Notes: generated by a model from the sequence alone, not told the origin. DNA of 64,000 bases from Hemibagrus wyckioides (GCF_019097595.1 NC_080719.1:15707501-15771500), one strand, 5' to 3'; shown: positions 37,284 to 49,430, counted from the first letter of the stretch. Numbers and translations: made by a program.

Positions 37284-38530
37284 CACTATATTGCCAAAAG
37301 TATTCGCTCACCCATCCAAATAATCAGAATCAGGTGTTCCAATCACTTCCATGGCCACAGGTGTATAAAATCAAGCACCTAGGCATGCAGACTGTTTTTA
37401 CAAACATTTGTGAAAGAATGGGTCGCTCTCAGGAGCTCAGTGAATTACAGCGTGGAACTGTGATAGGATGCCACCTGTGCAACAAATCCAGTCGTGAAAT
37501 TACCTCGCTCCTAAATATTCCACAGTCAACTGTCAGCTGTATTATAAGAACGTGGAAGTGTTTGGGAACGACAGCAACTCAGCCACGAAGTGGTAGGCCA
37601 CGTAAACTGACGGAGCGGGGTCAGCGGATGCTGAGGTGCATAGTGCGAAGAGGTCGCCAACTTTCTGCAGAGTCAATCGCTACAGACCTCCAAACTTCAT
37701 GTGGCCTTCAGATTAGCTCAAGAACAGTGCGCAGAGAGCGTCATGGAATGGGTTTCCATGGCCGAGCAGCTGCATCCAAGCCATACATCACCAAGTGCAA
37801 TGCAAAGCGTCGGATGCAGTGGTGTAAAGCACGCCGCCACTGGACTCTAGAGCAGTGGAGACGCGTTCTCTGGAGTGACGAATCGCGCTTCTCCATCTGG
37901 CAATCTGATGGACGAGTCTGGGTTTGGCGGTTGCCAGGAGAACGGTACTTGTCTGACTGCATTGTGCCAAGTGTAAAGTTTGGTGGAGGGGGCTTATGGT
38001 GTGGGGTTGTTTTTCAGGAGCTGGGCGTGGCCCCTTAGTTCCAGTGAAAGGAACTCTGAATGCTTCAGCATACCAAGACATTTTGGACAATTCCATGCTC
38101 CCAACTTTGTGGGAACAGTTTGGAGCTGGCCCCTTCCTCTTCCAACATGACTGTGCACCAGTGCACAAAGCAAGGTCCATAAAGACATGGATGACAGAGT
38201 CTGGTGTGGATGAACTTGACTGGCCTGCACAGAGTCCTGACCTCAATCCGATAGAACACCTTTGGGATGAATTAGAGCGGAGACTGAGAGCCAGGCCTTC
38301 TCGTCCAACATCAGTGTGTGACCTCACAAATGTGCTTCTGGAAGAATGGTCAAAAATTCCCATAAACACACTCCTAAACCTTGTGGACAGCCTTCCCAGA
38401 AGAGTTGAAGCTGTTATAGCTGCTAAGGGTGGACCGACGTCATATTGAACCCTATGGATTAGGAATGGGATGTCACTTAAGTTCATATGCGAGTCAAGGC
38501 AGGTGAGCGAATACTTTTGGCAATATAGTG
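37284..38530 (+). mobile_element. full-length Tc1-like transposon, copy A
   Basis: 1247 bp flanked by TA target duplications (37282-37283, 38531-38532). The inverted repeats are 29 bp and identical (37284-37312 and 38502-38530), starting CACTATATTGCCAAAAG. It carries one transposase gene on the + strand. It is about 98% identical to copy B at 53547-54794, so both moved recently. Both ends look intact, so it could be mobilised in trans. Confidence 0.95.
37418..38448 (+). pseudogene. Tc1-like DD34E transposase, one frameshift (copy A)
   Basis: Starts MGRSQELSELQRGTVIG and ends GGPTSY with TGA at 38446-38448. Visible parts: two helix-turn-helix DNA-binding segments (ITSLLNIPQSTVSCIIRTW; ESIATDL to SSRTVRR) separated by GRPRKL. 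The catalytic core has Asp in WSDESRF (37877-37879), Asp in [10 protein letters not shown] (38149-38151) and Glu in [11 protein letters not shown] (38254-38256), with 34 residues between the last two. Compared with copy B, one base is missing in the G-run near 37985-37992, so the frame shifts before MVWGCFSG and the protein stops at 38038. All catalytic residues are present across the two frames. Confidence 0.92.
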
Positions 38531-38532
38531 TA

Positions 38533-39889
38533 TGTAGATCTTGTTAGCTAATGAGTAAGCCAGAAGTGACAGTGGAAAGGAAAATAAACCTTAGACGACA
38601 CAAAAAGAAAACCTGAAGGAACTCAAAAGGGAACCCATTCTGTTGTAAGTGACACCAGAAAGTGGAATTATAAATCAAGATGTTCAGTATGAGTAGATTA
38701 TGCACAAGAGTTATGTACAAGAAGTGCAAATCTTTAGGGTTGTCATGTGGGATGACCTACAGCAGCAGAATGTGAGACTGGAGTGCAGAAACCTCCCAGT
38801 TCCTTGTTCTGTTCATATAGAGCTCACTGAAAACTTCCAACAAAGCTGCTGTATCTTTCAGTGACTTCATAATCACATCCTCAAATTAAACCTTAAAACT
38901 CCCAAACATTGTCACATTCATTTCAGTCTAGTTTTTGAATAATACATAGTATGTAACTTCATATTGTCACACACAGTCACACTGCTTTATTTGGACACAG
39001 AGGATGTTATCTGTCAGATGCAACATTGCCAAATGTCTTTAAGTCGTTTTTGATTTAGAAAGTAGGTCAGTGAACCGTGTCGAAACATCCGACATCATTT
39101 TAAGCCGTTTGAGTGTTGAGGCCTACATGCAATGCATCATGTCCACACTGCGATCTATTTATAGACCTGAAATTCACAGCCTTATTAAATCCTGAATTGC
39201 GGAAGATAAAAGAACAAATTAAATAAATGTTGCAATCACAGTTATAAATCTCATAATATTCTGCAACTAATGAACTCAAAGCCTCAGAGCTCCAACTTTT
39301 CTCCTCATTATTATCTTCCTCTATTTTTTTTTTAAATAAATGATCCCAATTGCTTTCTAGATGTAACTGGAATAATTTTTTACCAGTAAGTGTTCTGTAC
39401 TTATGCCTCCTTGCTAGAAAAACCTATATGAATCAAATAATTAGATATCAACCCAATAAAGAAACCCAGTGTGAGACAGCACAATATTCCAAATCACTGC
39501 TCCAAATCATTAACTCTGGGCATCTTTCACACTTTAACAGTCGCATAATCTATCAAATATCTTACTTTTTAAACAAAGATCTATACCTATTAGCTATGTG
39601 ATGTACTTATTTTGTATAGTATGAATGTTAGGATTTCACCCCACATAAAAACAAAATGCCTCGAATGCCTCCATGGCAATGTGGCTGTCTTGTGCAGCCT
39701 GGTCAAACCAGTCATATCAAAGCTAAGAATATGTATATGCTCTGGATGTACTGTCGCAATCCTGAAAGCTTGTTATGTCTCTAAGAGCAGCAAAAATTCC
39801 AGAGACTGAAGTCTAGCATGAAGTGTACCCTTATTACATTACAAAAATCAGGTCAATAATATAAACAAATGATTGATAATGAAATGAAT
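38533..39889. other. intergenic, no gene seen
   Basis: Unique-looking AT-rich sequence without recognised repeats or exons. Confidence 0.5.
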
Positions 39890-40125
39890 ACACAGTGGAG
39901 AGTTTGAATGTTCTCCATGTGATTTAAATGCTTGTTTCTCTCCCAGTCCTAAGACATGCATTGTAGGCTGATTGACATCTCTAAATTGTCCATTATGTGT
40001 GAGTGGGTGTGTGATTTTGCTCTGTCATTGGTTGATACCCCATCCAGCGTGCCTCTGCCTTATCCCCTGAGTCCCTTGGGACAGGTTCCAGGCTCTGACC
40101 CTAAATAGGATGAAACTGGATGGAT
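39890..40125 (+). mobile_element. SINE-type repeat, 3' portion
   Basis: GTTTGAATGTTCTCCATGTG, CCTAAGACATGCATTGTAGG, ACCCCATCCAGCGTGCCTC and GATGAAACTGGATGGATAAA are landmarks of a common fish SINE with a GGATGGAT-type tail. The tRNA-like head is missing, so it is 5'-truncated. Confidence 0.65.
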
Positions 40126-41640
40126 AAACGAATAATGTCCTACAACTTACAACCTATAATTAGGAATGATTTAATATACCATACACCTAAACCTGAATTA
40201 TTTAGTGATGTTGTCTATATAATAACATTATTATTGTTAATATATAATTGTTACATAATAAATGAATAAATTATTGTTAATATTACTTTCTTCATTATAA
40301 TATACAGGTCATTATTAGTTATAAAGTTTGAACACCTGTTACAACATAATTTCAAGTTATTACAAGGAATTACTGTATTTTATGAGGCATTATTAGAGCC
40401 TGTAAAATGCTTATAGGCAATCATTACAGTCTTAAAAAAACAGGATTTATGACTTCATAAAAAGTATAACCTTATTTTCCTGTAGTGAGAGAAGAAGAAA
40501 TAACTTTCCCCATTCATAATGGAAACCGAAAGGACTCTTTTCAAGAAATGTTTAGAATACATAACTTCTTTGAAAAGCACCCGCTCAGAAAGAATGAATT
40601 ACACACATTCATTCAGTGTTGGGTGTGAGGTGGAAATACAGTCTGGATGAGAACCTGGCTGTTTGCAGGACATCACAGACACTCATTCAAACCTACAGGA
40701 AATTTAGAGCCAATTCAGCTACTGGCATTATTCTAGGCAATGAGAGGAAAAGAGGCAAGGACCAAATAATATATAAATTGTCAGAGAATACTATGTAGGC
40801 CTTTATACTTACAAAAGTGAACATCACGGCTGACGATTGACCTCACCTTAATTCTTGGCTAAAAAGGTAAAGCATGAGCCCACTGTTACTCCGGGTTTGT
40901 TTACAAGCCAAATGCGGAGGTGGATAGTGCTTATTTCCAGTATTAGCGGCTCTGGTGTGTTTGTATGTGTGTGTGTGTGTATGCACTAGTGTAGGCGTGT
41001 ATATGTGTGCATGTGTCTGTGTGTTTAAATCTTTATCAGTTCTGGGAAATAGTGGGTAGTAGTTTAATTTGAGTAACAAGAAAGTGTTTCAAAGAGCATT
41101 TGGTATGAGAGTGCAAAAAATAAAGGAAATGGTATTAGCATATTATTTTACATAAACAAATGTATGATATTATTGATACTGAAGTAAAGTGGCATGCTTT
41201 ATTTGGAATGAGGAGCTAAACAACACGTCTGTCTTTATTTAAATGTGTGTAATGCTGCAGGGAAGACTATTAGTGTTTGCATGTGAATCATACATGTATG
41301 CTCAAACAAACCCATGACTCAAGCCATTTCTTTCACCACTCAGATTTATCTTAATCCACCACTTCACCTTATTATTAGAAGCATTACAGTATGCAGGATT
41401 GTGTTACGGGAATCCTCTTCTGTCAGCTGCCAGCTTGTACACAGAAACAATGAGCATTAAAATCCTTACCAAAACACATTGCTATGTGCGCAAGTGTAAT
41501 TACATTTAACCCACAGAGAAATGCCTTCGGTTGCATGCTGTGCATTCTGCCTGGAACAAGGCCAGCAGAATACAGAATTCTTCAAAGACATTCCAAGCAA
41601 GCCATCCTTATTGCTACAGAGCCTCTTCATCCTCAGAGGA
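40126..41640. other. intergenic, no gene seen
   Basis: AT-rich, with a (GT)n-like stretch near 40960-41020. No exons were recognised. Confidence 0.5.
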
Positions 41641-41649
41641 AGAGCCTGC

Positions 41650-42225
41650 GAGCACATTGCCATGGAAACGTGCTGTCCCTGCCTCCCCCAAAGAGCTTGA
41701 CCCTGTTGAAACAGATACAAGGAAGCATCCTCATCCCTCACCATGGCACAGGAGATGGCTCCCGCTAAATGGACAGGTAATTGTGAGGTTCAAAATGAAG
41801 GTAAAGGTCGTCAATAATAACAACACAAACTCACATAGGAGCTCTTCATTAAAAAATCCTGTTCACTAATAATAAAAGGTTTAACCCTCCTCTGGGAAAC
41901 CAAACCCTAGAGTAAATACAGAGAATCACAACAGAAGGGTGTTGGCGTCTTGTTGGCTGTCCCCAGGGTGTGCTGTCCCTGGGACAGAGGGAGACTGACT
42001 TGTGCCGTGTCCTGGCAGGCTCGTACACAAACAATGCTCGTTGCCATGGGTGTGTAGCAGCGCTTAATGACTGACGCACGTCTGACCCACCCCCGCAGCC
42101 GAGGGCGGATCTGCAGCTCCCACAGGCCTACAGTAACATTCATTCAAGGTGAGCTGCTGTTGACATGACACACTGCTGCCATGGCAGCCTGCAGGAGCAG
42201 CGACGTGTGTGTGCATGTGAGGCAG
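41650..42225. promoter_or_regulatory. GC-richer island with three RFX X-box-like sites
   Basis: ATTGCCATGGAAAC at 41656-41669 is one change from the RFX X-box GTTGCCATGGAAAC. CGTTGCCATGGGTG near 42039 and CTGCCATGGCAGC near 42176 are further related palindromes. The region is richer in G+C and CpG than its neighbours and includes TGTCCCTGGGACAG-like dyads near 41975. A donor-like TTCAAG|GTGAGC lies near 42148, but no coding exon is apparent. It could be an enhancer or an undetected non-coding first exon. Confidence 0.35.
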
Positions 42226-42989
42226 TGATGTCAGCTTTGCTTTCGTCTCCTGAAGCACATGGTGTTGCTCAAAATTTCACATTGGAGTCAAGAATAATTA
42301 GCAATAATTAGCAATAATATACAACTAACCTGACAATATAGATATATTAGAGAGCGCTATACCAAAGGATTCTGAAAAACCTCAAATTATTATTCATTTA
42401 GACATACCTAACATGCATACAGACATCCAATATTCATCAATTTTATGTCTAGAAATTTATAAGAAAAAAAAATCTATGCATAAATACTTTATAATAGTTT
42501 CCACTCTTACCTTGTCTAATAATGACGCATACCAGACTGAATATCATATTAAGAAGGGAAGATAGAATAAAAGTACATTTTACATTTCTATTATCAAGCG
42601 CACAAAATCAGTTCCAGTAAAAGTACAAATGAAACTATGTCCCTTACTTCTAAATATATGACATTCTTTTATTTGCTTTGATTTGAAAACCTGATTTATT
42701 TGTGTGTGTGTATACTGTATGTGTGGTATACGCATCTATATACTATATACTGTACATATAGTCCCCAGAGATTAACATCTAGTTTATTATGATGACTCAC
42801 AGGAACTGAAATGTTGAAGATGGACTTTTTCTTACATTTAGCTGTCCAGTTTCTGTGAACCTGTGCATACTGCCTCAGATTCCAGTTCTTGGCTGACATT
42901 AGTATAACCCCATGTGGTCTTCTGATGTTGTAGAACATCCGCCTCATGACTCACGCCTCATCATCCACCTTATCGTTCTGTGTCTTGTG

Positions 42990-43315
42990 ACTTCTTTGAT
43001 GCATTTCTGCTCACCATGGTTGTATAGAGTGATTATTTGAGTTTCCAAAGTGAATTCGAACCTGTCTAGCCCTTCTCCTCTGACCTCTCTTATCAACAAG
43101 GTGTTTTAGCTTGTTGAACTGCAGCTGAATGGTTTCATTTTTAGTAAACTCTATAGATTGTGTGTCTGAAACACTTACCAGACCATTTAGGACAAAGAAC
43201 ATGAGATCACGGCTGATTTTATGTATTGCACTGCTTCCAGATTATTGGCTGATTGCATAATTACTTGAATGAGCAGGTAAACAGGTGTGTCTAAAAAATT
43301 TGAGTGTGTTTATAG
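42990..43315 (-). mobile_element. degenerate Tc1-like remnant
   Basis: Antisense matches to a common fish Tc1 family: GCTCACCATGGTTGTATAGA, TGATTATTTGAGTT, CTTCTCCTCTGACCTCTC, ATCAACAAGG, then GATTATTGGCTGATTGCATA and GAGCAGGTAAACAGGTGTG near the decayed terminal repeat. It keeps only the 5' part of the element, and the reading frame is destroyed. Same family as the remnants at 23.4 and 56.8 kb. Confidence 0.6.
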
Positions 43316-44857
43316 ATGGCACATATTAAAAATTAATATAATATATGTCCTTAAAGTGACCAGGTGTTTAGTAGACTAGCTTTATTTGTGACTGAATATA
43401 AAACAGCACTTTTGGGCACATAGTAGTGCACTTCTTAGGTAGTAGAACACTGAAATGCCACATTAAAGAGTATATGTACTATATACTTTATATATACTGT
43501 GTATTACATATCTTACTATAGATGATTTTATCACTCAGTAGTGATCATAAATCCAACCTGCTAACTACTAATACAAAGGCTGGAATAAAAAAAATGTAAA
43601 AGACACAGCTGCTTATTACCCAAACAATATAATTAATGATTACTGATTTTTCAAATTGTCCTTTTTTTCCCCCAAATTATTCCAGAGTCTTATTAAAGGC
43701 AACAATAAACACATAGCTGAGGATGATGCTATGGTTTACAAGAGTGAAAGTGTGAATCAGATTTTATTTATGATGGAAGTAAATCAGCTTTCTTTTCCAC
43801 ACTTTATGGAAACATGTGCATCGTTATATTTGGGTGTGCAGAATGCAACTGTGTGCTACCATGCACTTGTGTATTGCATCAGCACGCGTGGGCGTGCATT
43901 AGCTTGGTCTCTGCTGATCGATCACCTGAGGGCCGGGAGTGAAGAGACAGGAGGAAACACGAGTCTCCTTTCGCCCACCCTTTCCTGTCCTACCCTCTCG
44001 CACACAGCCCACAGACCTGCGAAGCCTCCTGAATCTGCTGTAAAAACAAACAATTCATCATGAGATAGACATCTAGGACTGAAATAGCTTATTAAACCAG
44101 AACACAGATAGATCGGACAGGAATGGCATTAAGCTATGATGTGACACATCATAAAAATGAGTAACACAGCAGTCTGGAGCCATCAGACTGACTGCCACAA
44201 CAATCATTTCTTGTTCTTCAAACCTTTTATTGCTTCATAGCAAAGAATACACAATCACAACAGCCTCCTGTCTCAGGACTTGCTGGAAATGATTCATTTT
44301 CTGTGCTTCTGCACTGACACCGAAGATGAAGATAAGCCTGACTGCTTGGCCTTAGGCAGTGCAGGCCTATAAGCCACAAATAAAGAAGGGCTTTCTGCAG
44401 CTTGCAAACAATGTCCAAGTGTGGAGACAAAGAGTAAAAGTGGAATTCATGGTGTCTGAACTTAAAAACTTCCAAATTGACAGCAAAGAATCACTTCATT
44501 TCATTTATCCTACTTTCAGCTAAATGATCTCTTTGTGATCTGCAATATCTGAGCATTTCTCTGAGACAGTATTTAATATATATGCTACACAATAGGTTTA
44601 TTTCTATGGGACAGTATTTAATATACTGTATATGCTGCACACAAATATTCACATAATATCACAGGTACCATGCAAAGAAAAATAAAATCTTCATTTTTAC
44701 ATTAAAGCTCAGATTCATTTTTTAAATTCATTCCCCCATAGTACTTTTCTAATTGCTGTTATTTAAATTGATTTTGGGTAGCTGGTTTGAAAATGGTCAT
44801 TTTAACATCCCAACATAGTATAATTGTAATTTTTTTTTAAAATTTATTTAAAATTAT
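43316..44857. other. intergenic, no gene seen
   Basis: No recognised exons. A 135-codon + strand open frame at 43656-44063 and an 82-codon - strand frame at 44227-44475 have no known domain or splice support. Confidence 0.5.
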
Positions 44858-44913
44858 AATTTATTATAAAACATGGGTTTTATAATAAATTGATGATTCC
44901 AAGGTGGAATCAT
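44858..44913. repeat. two adjacent perfect stem-loops
   Basis: Arms 44858-44872 and 44877-44891 are perfectly complementary over 15 bp with a 4-base loop (ATGG). One base later, arms 44893-44900 and 44906-44913 pair over 8 bp with a 5-base loop. No known element was recognised. Confidence 0.85.
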
Positions 44914-45109
44914 GTCTTCGTATTCACTATATTGTATATTTTCAGTACATCGGGTATAATGTATAGCATTGTACACCTAAATAGTGTCCTGTAGCACTTG
45001 GCCACTTGTCCTGTGGTTGATGTTTTAACTTCAAATCTCTTTACATGTTTTTCATATTTTCACTAAATTGTATAACTGATGGATTCATGCATCTTTATTA
45101 AAACCTTTA

Positions 45110-45205
45110 TTGTGGTCAGGTTCATGGTGGATCAGGAGTCAAACCTAGAAACACAGGGGAGATGGGAATACATCCTGGGTGGGACGCCTGTCCATCATAA
45201 ACAAT
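45110..45205 (-). repeat. SINE fragment
   Basis: GGAGTCAAACCTAGAAACAC and CATCCTGGGTGGGACGCCTG followed by TCCATCATA resemble an antisense internal piece of the tRNA-related SINE type at 36.3 kb. Short and diverged. Confidence 0.35.
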
Positions 45206-45340
45206 ATCTTGAAAATAAAGTCAAGATATTATAATTGAGTTTCATTAAATCAGAGTTCTGTTCCCAAATAAAACAACACATGGGTCATTTAGTTAAAAAC
45301 CTTTTTGCTGCATTTAACTGCATGTGGATTTTGGCAACAA

Positions 45341-45394
45341 ATAATAATAATAATAATAATAATAATAAGAAGAAGAAGAAGAAGAAGAAGAAGA
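45341..45394 (+). repeat. (AAT)n(AAG)n compound microsatellite
   Basis: Trinucleotide AAT units pass directly into AAG units. Confidence 0.9.
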
Positions 45395-45824
45395 TCTTAA
45401 ACAGTAATTGAAAAATCTAATTTGTTACTAGTTTGAAAATGGAGCCAAGATGTAAACATGGCTATAATAAATTTACTTACTCACAGAACTTTATCACTTT
45501 AAAATGACCTGATATGAGGCACCTGCAGCGATGTAGGAGCACCAGCAGGGGTCCCTCACTGATCAGCTCTCACTTTCTGTCTCTCTCTGGCTCTACTGTT
45601 GGGGCCCAGACACAGGGCGGCTTTTTCTGAGGATAAGAACACAAAAACAGTTGGCTTGAGCAATTTCTCCAATCCCGTACCACCGACTCCTCCGATCATA
45701 TCCCTCTGTCTAAGACAAATAAGGAGGAGTGCACCAGCTCTCCTCTAAACACAGCCTCTGCTGCTCCCCTGGGCTCCCACATACCCGCTCAACCTTCCGC
45801 CCACTCACGGAAAAATGCGGTCTG

Positions 45825-46020
45825 GGGCGGCGGGGTGAAACAGGACAGAGGACAGAGAGTGGGAAAGAGTTTGGGTGGGTGGGGTGGGGGGACAGTGAGA
45901 GACAGGCAAAAAAGGGAAAAGCTTGTAAGAATGATAGTGGTGGATGAAGAGACAGAAAATGGAAAGTGAGGTGGGGGTGGTGGGGGTGTTTGCAAGGCTG
46001 GCGGGGGGGTTGTTCTAGGG
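45825..46020 (+). repeat. G-rich strand with quadruplex-forming motif
   Basis: Positions 45873-45891 contain four G-runs of at least three separated by single T residues, a canonical G-quadruplex motif. More G-runs follow at 45973-45986 and 46003-46009. The complementary strand gives proline-rich open frames that I do not believe are genes. Confidence 0.7.
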
Positions 46021-46704
46021 TTGTGAAGTTGGTAACAGCCCACTCGAAATGTTTGGTATGTCTGTTGTGCACCCCATTCGGCACATAGCCATGTTTTTAG
46101 GTCATCTGACGGAGAAACAAGGTTCTGCTGCATGCCTTCCCCCTGAACACATGCTGAGGCCTTTGTCTGAGTCGACTGCAAGGGGCTTACCAGCATGAAG
46201 AACAATGGAGAAACACAATAGGCAGTGTGTTATATCTGTCCAACAACATAGCCATGGCTAAGGTTACACATTTGATCAACAGCCAGTTATGATAATGAAT
46301 AATTATAGATTTACCATTTACAGAAACACTAAACACAGTTTATAACACAGGAAATACAAAATAAAAGTTTGCACTATTTTGGACATTGAGACAATAAAGA
46401 AAATGAAATGGGAATTGAAATGGAAACTACAACTGAACTACTAACTGTCAGTAAGTTAGTAAGGCTTGTAAATTTACTTTGTTAGCAAGAAGATGAGCTA
46501 GCTAGTTCTACTTCCAGGAAAACAATAACCAACATGTTAACTATTCAAGCTAGCCATATAATTTTAATAGATAAAAAAAATCTCAGCTCAGGACACCTTC
46601 AGAAAAACAGGAAAAAGCAAATAAAATGACTCTGTATCTAGGAATTGTGGTCAGGAAGTCCTCCTTAACTCTAAGTTCAACACGTAATGTGGCTGACAGA
46701 AACA

Positions 46705-46938
46705 GAAACAGCCTTTAATTGTCACATATACATTACAGCACAGTGAAATTCTTTCTTCACATATCCCATCCTTGGAGGTTGGGGTCAGAGCGCAGGGTCA
46801 GCCATGATATGGCGCCCCTGGAGCAGAGAGGGTTAAGGGCCTTGCTCAAGGGCCCAAAAGTGGCAACTTGGCAGGGCTGGAACCCCTGATCTTCTGGTCA
46901 ACGACCCAGAGCCTTAACCACTTGAGCCACCACTGCCC
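46705..46938 (-). mobile_element. tRNA-derived SINE, copy 2
   Basis: Closely similar to copy 1 at 14977-15214 and in the same orientation. Landmarks are GTGGCTCAAGTGGTTAAGG at the head, the GGGGTTCCAGCC region where the B-box has been altered by a small deletion, and the tail ATGTATATGTGACAATTAAA. The changed B-box suggests this copy is transcriptionally dead. Confidence 0.75.
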
Positions 46939-47559
46939 AACATCAACAATAAGCAAAGTAGCACTTCTTTACTTTTAAATATGTTTTACTGTATATACCG
47001 GTGCTTTAGATCAATCAACATATGAACATATTAGCTTGTTAGTGCCGTAACATTGACTAGACATTTCACAAAGATGAACATAGAGGCCTTAGTGCTTTTT
47101 GCCCCACATTTTGAAGCTTAAATGCACTGAGGTAAAAATGACAAGGGGAGTATCTTTCACTTTCTCACTTTCAAGTGTCTTAGAAGTCACAGGCTTCATC
47201 TGTTAGACTGGCCAGGTTTCTTAGTTTTAGAGAGATTTTGGTCACCTTCAGTCTAATTGTAGCAGGTCGGGTTTAGAGGGGATCTTATTCTAAACAACAT
47301 GCTAGGTTAACCAGATAATCAGTTGGCAAGCATGTACTCTGACTAGATATCCAGTGTTTAATAGGAACACCCTAGCTTGTTCTATTAAGAAAGCAATGAC
47401 TAGCTACTCAATGTATTAGCTTTTTAAAAGAACTTTTGAGCAAACAGCCAAACTAGCGAGTTCTTTTTCTAAGAAGGCAATGAGAAATACACTGAAGAGC
47501 CATGTTAGTCAGACAGACAATTTGACTGTATTGGAAATTTACTCAGCAGGCTAATCGAA

Positions 47560-47725
47560 GCTAGATACTAATTACATGAACATCTTCCTCTTCTTTATTC
47601 TAGGCTCAATAGTTACATTCCCCCAAATGATAATTGATCAAATAACTTTTGCTGAAAAATAATGGCCTAATAGGTTCTAATATTTGTAACAATTAATCAT
47701 TCATTGATTAATAATTTCTCATGAC
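47560..47725. promoter_or_regulatory. homeodomain-motif cluster, possible enhancer
   Basis: CTAATTACA near 47568, GATAATTGATCAAATAAC near 47629 (HOX/PBX-like) and CAATTAATCATTCATTGATT near 47690 fall in 160 bp. Motif density suggests a regulatory element, but the background is AT-rich. Confidence 0.25.
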
Positions 47726-49099
47726 ATGTTATGACAAAGCGCTTAAGGATTCAACTCAAGCTCCTAACACTCAGCTGTGCTGATTCTGAAAGGTTTCATG
47801 TCACAGATTGAACAGTTTATCGGGAAGTAATTATATAACATTACACTGCAATAAGCTGTCAGAACAGTGCTGCGTAATTTCATTAACCCATAAAAATGAT
47901 TGACAATTATGAAATGACAAAGAAGAAAGAAAATACCGAAGCTCGTTTGAGCTTGTGCTATCAAGGAATCAACGCATGTGGAATTTGAGCCAGGTGAGTT
48001 TCAAACAGGAAGAGCCTTGAACACGCATAACACACTCACACACCCACGCACACAGGATATAAGGGTTTAGCTAAGCGTGGGCGTCATTTGAATTCAGCTT
48101 TCACAAGTTGTAGTAGCTGATGGTGAGAAATGACCCTTCACACACAGCTGGCCTCGAACAATGACTCCGCTGTCACAGGTAACCGATAGAACAGGGTGGA
48201 GACAGCTTTCATTTCAAACAACCTCCCAAAGCCAACAATTCCAATTTCTCACCTTTCTAAGTAGCACAAAGGGCACATTTCTCATTGGTTATTGTATATG
48301 ACTACAGTTTCCCATCCGAGACTACAGTAACATTTGTTCTTCGTCCCCCCTCCCATAGAATGAGTCAATCAGATCTAAGTCATCAATATTTACTCATAGT
48401 CTGTCACTGAACGTTAGCCAAACATGAACCTAGAATGATAAGCCATATCTAGGCATCAAATGAATGTAAAGTCTGGTGTTAGGCTTTGTTCTCCTTTTAC
48501 TCAGGGTCATGAGGGTGAACAAAAGTACATACAGTATTTGTTAGGCATGCGAAAATCCATCCGTCTCAACAGATGCCGGTTTTGTTTCTTCTGTCTTGGA
48601 GCACTATAGTCTGAGAACATTTAATGTCTCCTCATGACACATTTGTTGACATAGGTAAACGAAAAAGCCAGTCACACTGTCAAAACAGGTGGCAGAAGTC
48701 TACATTGCCTATCCCGTTCACCTCTCAAAACGAGTTTATTAAAACAGCCAAAACATGAGTCAGCTAGTTCCCAGTAGACGCGGCTTAACTGATAAGATGT
48801 GGCCTGATTCACTTTGTAAAATTCTGCTCAACGTATGCTAACACCTGTTGCTTTATTAGCCAACTATTCATGATTATCAGGGTGAAATTATTTATGAGTC
48901 AGGATGTCATCATATTGACTTCCCTGTTCTTATCTCAGTGTTAATATTTTTTTTTCTTACACTCACTTTAATTAGTCGGCACTAGCTCATGGGCCTAAGC
49001 TGGTAAAACACATGCTGTGCTCTTGATTAGCATCAAGTACATAATTCAGATGTTCTTGAGTGCCTTTTTTCCATAGCTCACTTTGGGACTACTTAAACT
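47726..49099. other. intergenic, no gene seen
   Basis: No exons or transposons were recognised. A perfect EGR-type GCGTGGGCG lies at 48075-48083, and another at 43886-43894; single 9-mers like these can arise by chance. Confidence 0.45.
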
Positions 49100-49430
49100 G
49101 AAGGACCGAGCCTCTCACACAATGGGCAATAGTGGTTCTTTGGCGAGTGAGTAAGAGCAGCATTCTGCACAGGGTAGAGGGCATGGGGTGTGGGTGGCTG
49201 GGTGATGCATGGGCGTAGCGGCGTAAAGGCCAACTTCTGTGCAGCGCCAATTCAGGCAGCCCCGGGCCTCATCACCTCTAAGCAGGCCGCTCAGTTCGGC
49301 TGCCACCCACTCCTCAGCTGCCGGCCCCCGTATTCACACACACTTTAGCTTGGCAAGTGTGCGTGCATGTGTGTCTGCACCTAGCCGCCCCCGGAGAGGC
49401 TGCTATAACAGGGACGTCTGGTTTAGAAGG
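49100..49430. promoter_or_regulatory. GC- and CpG-richer island, possible regulatory element
   Basis: Contains GGGCGTAGCGGCGTAAAGG, GCAGCCCCGGGCCTCATC and CAGCTGCCGGCCCCC in an otherwise AT-rich background. Open frames crossing it are short and unlike known proteins. It could be a CpG island or enhancer, with no direct evidence of transcription. Confidence 0.3.

Noticed and set aside
37788..38486. 232-codon - strand open frame
   Set aside because: Antisense of the Tc1-like transposase in copy A. The same antisense frame appears in copy B (54004-54750), and it has no domain of its own.
43656..44063. 135-codon + strand open frame
   Set aside because: No recognisable domain, and no convincing promoter or splice context; length is within chance expectation for 64 kb in six frames.
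45710..46205. Proline- and serine-rich - strand open frames of 124 and 138 codons
   Set aside because: They result from the G-rich tract on the other strand; no splice sites, no known domain, low complexity.
43886..48083. Two perfect EGR-type GCGTGGGCG sites (43886-43894 and 48075-48083)
   Set aside because: A specific 9-mer is expected roughly once per few hundred kb per strand, so two are only mildly unusual; no supporting context.
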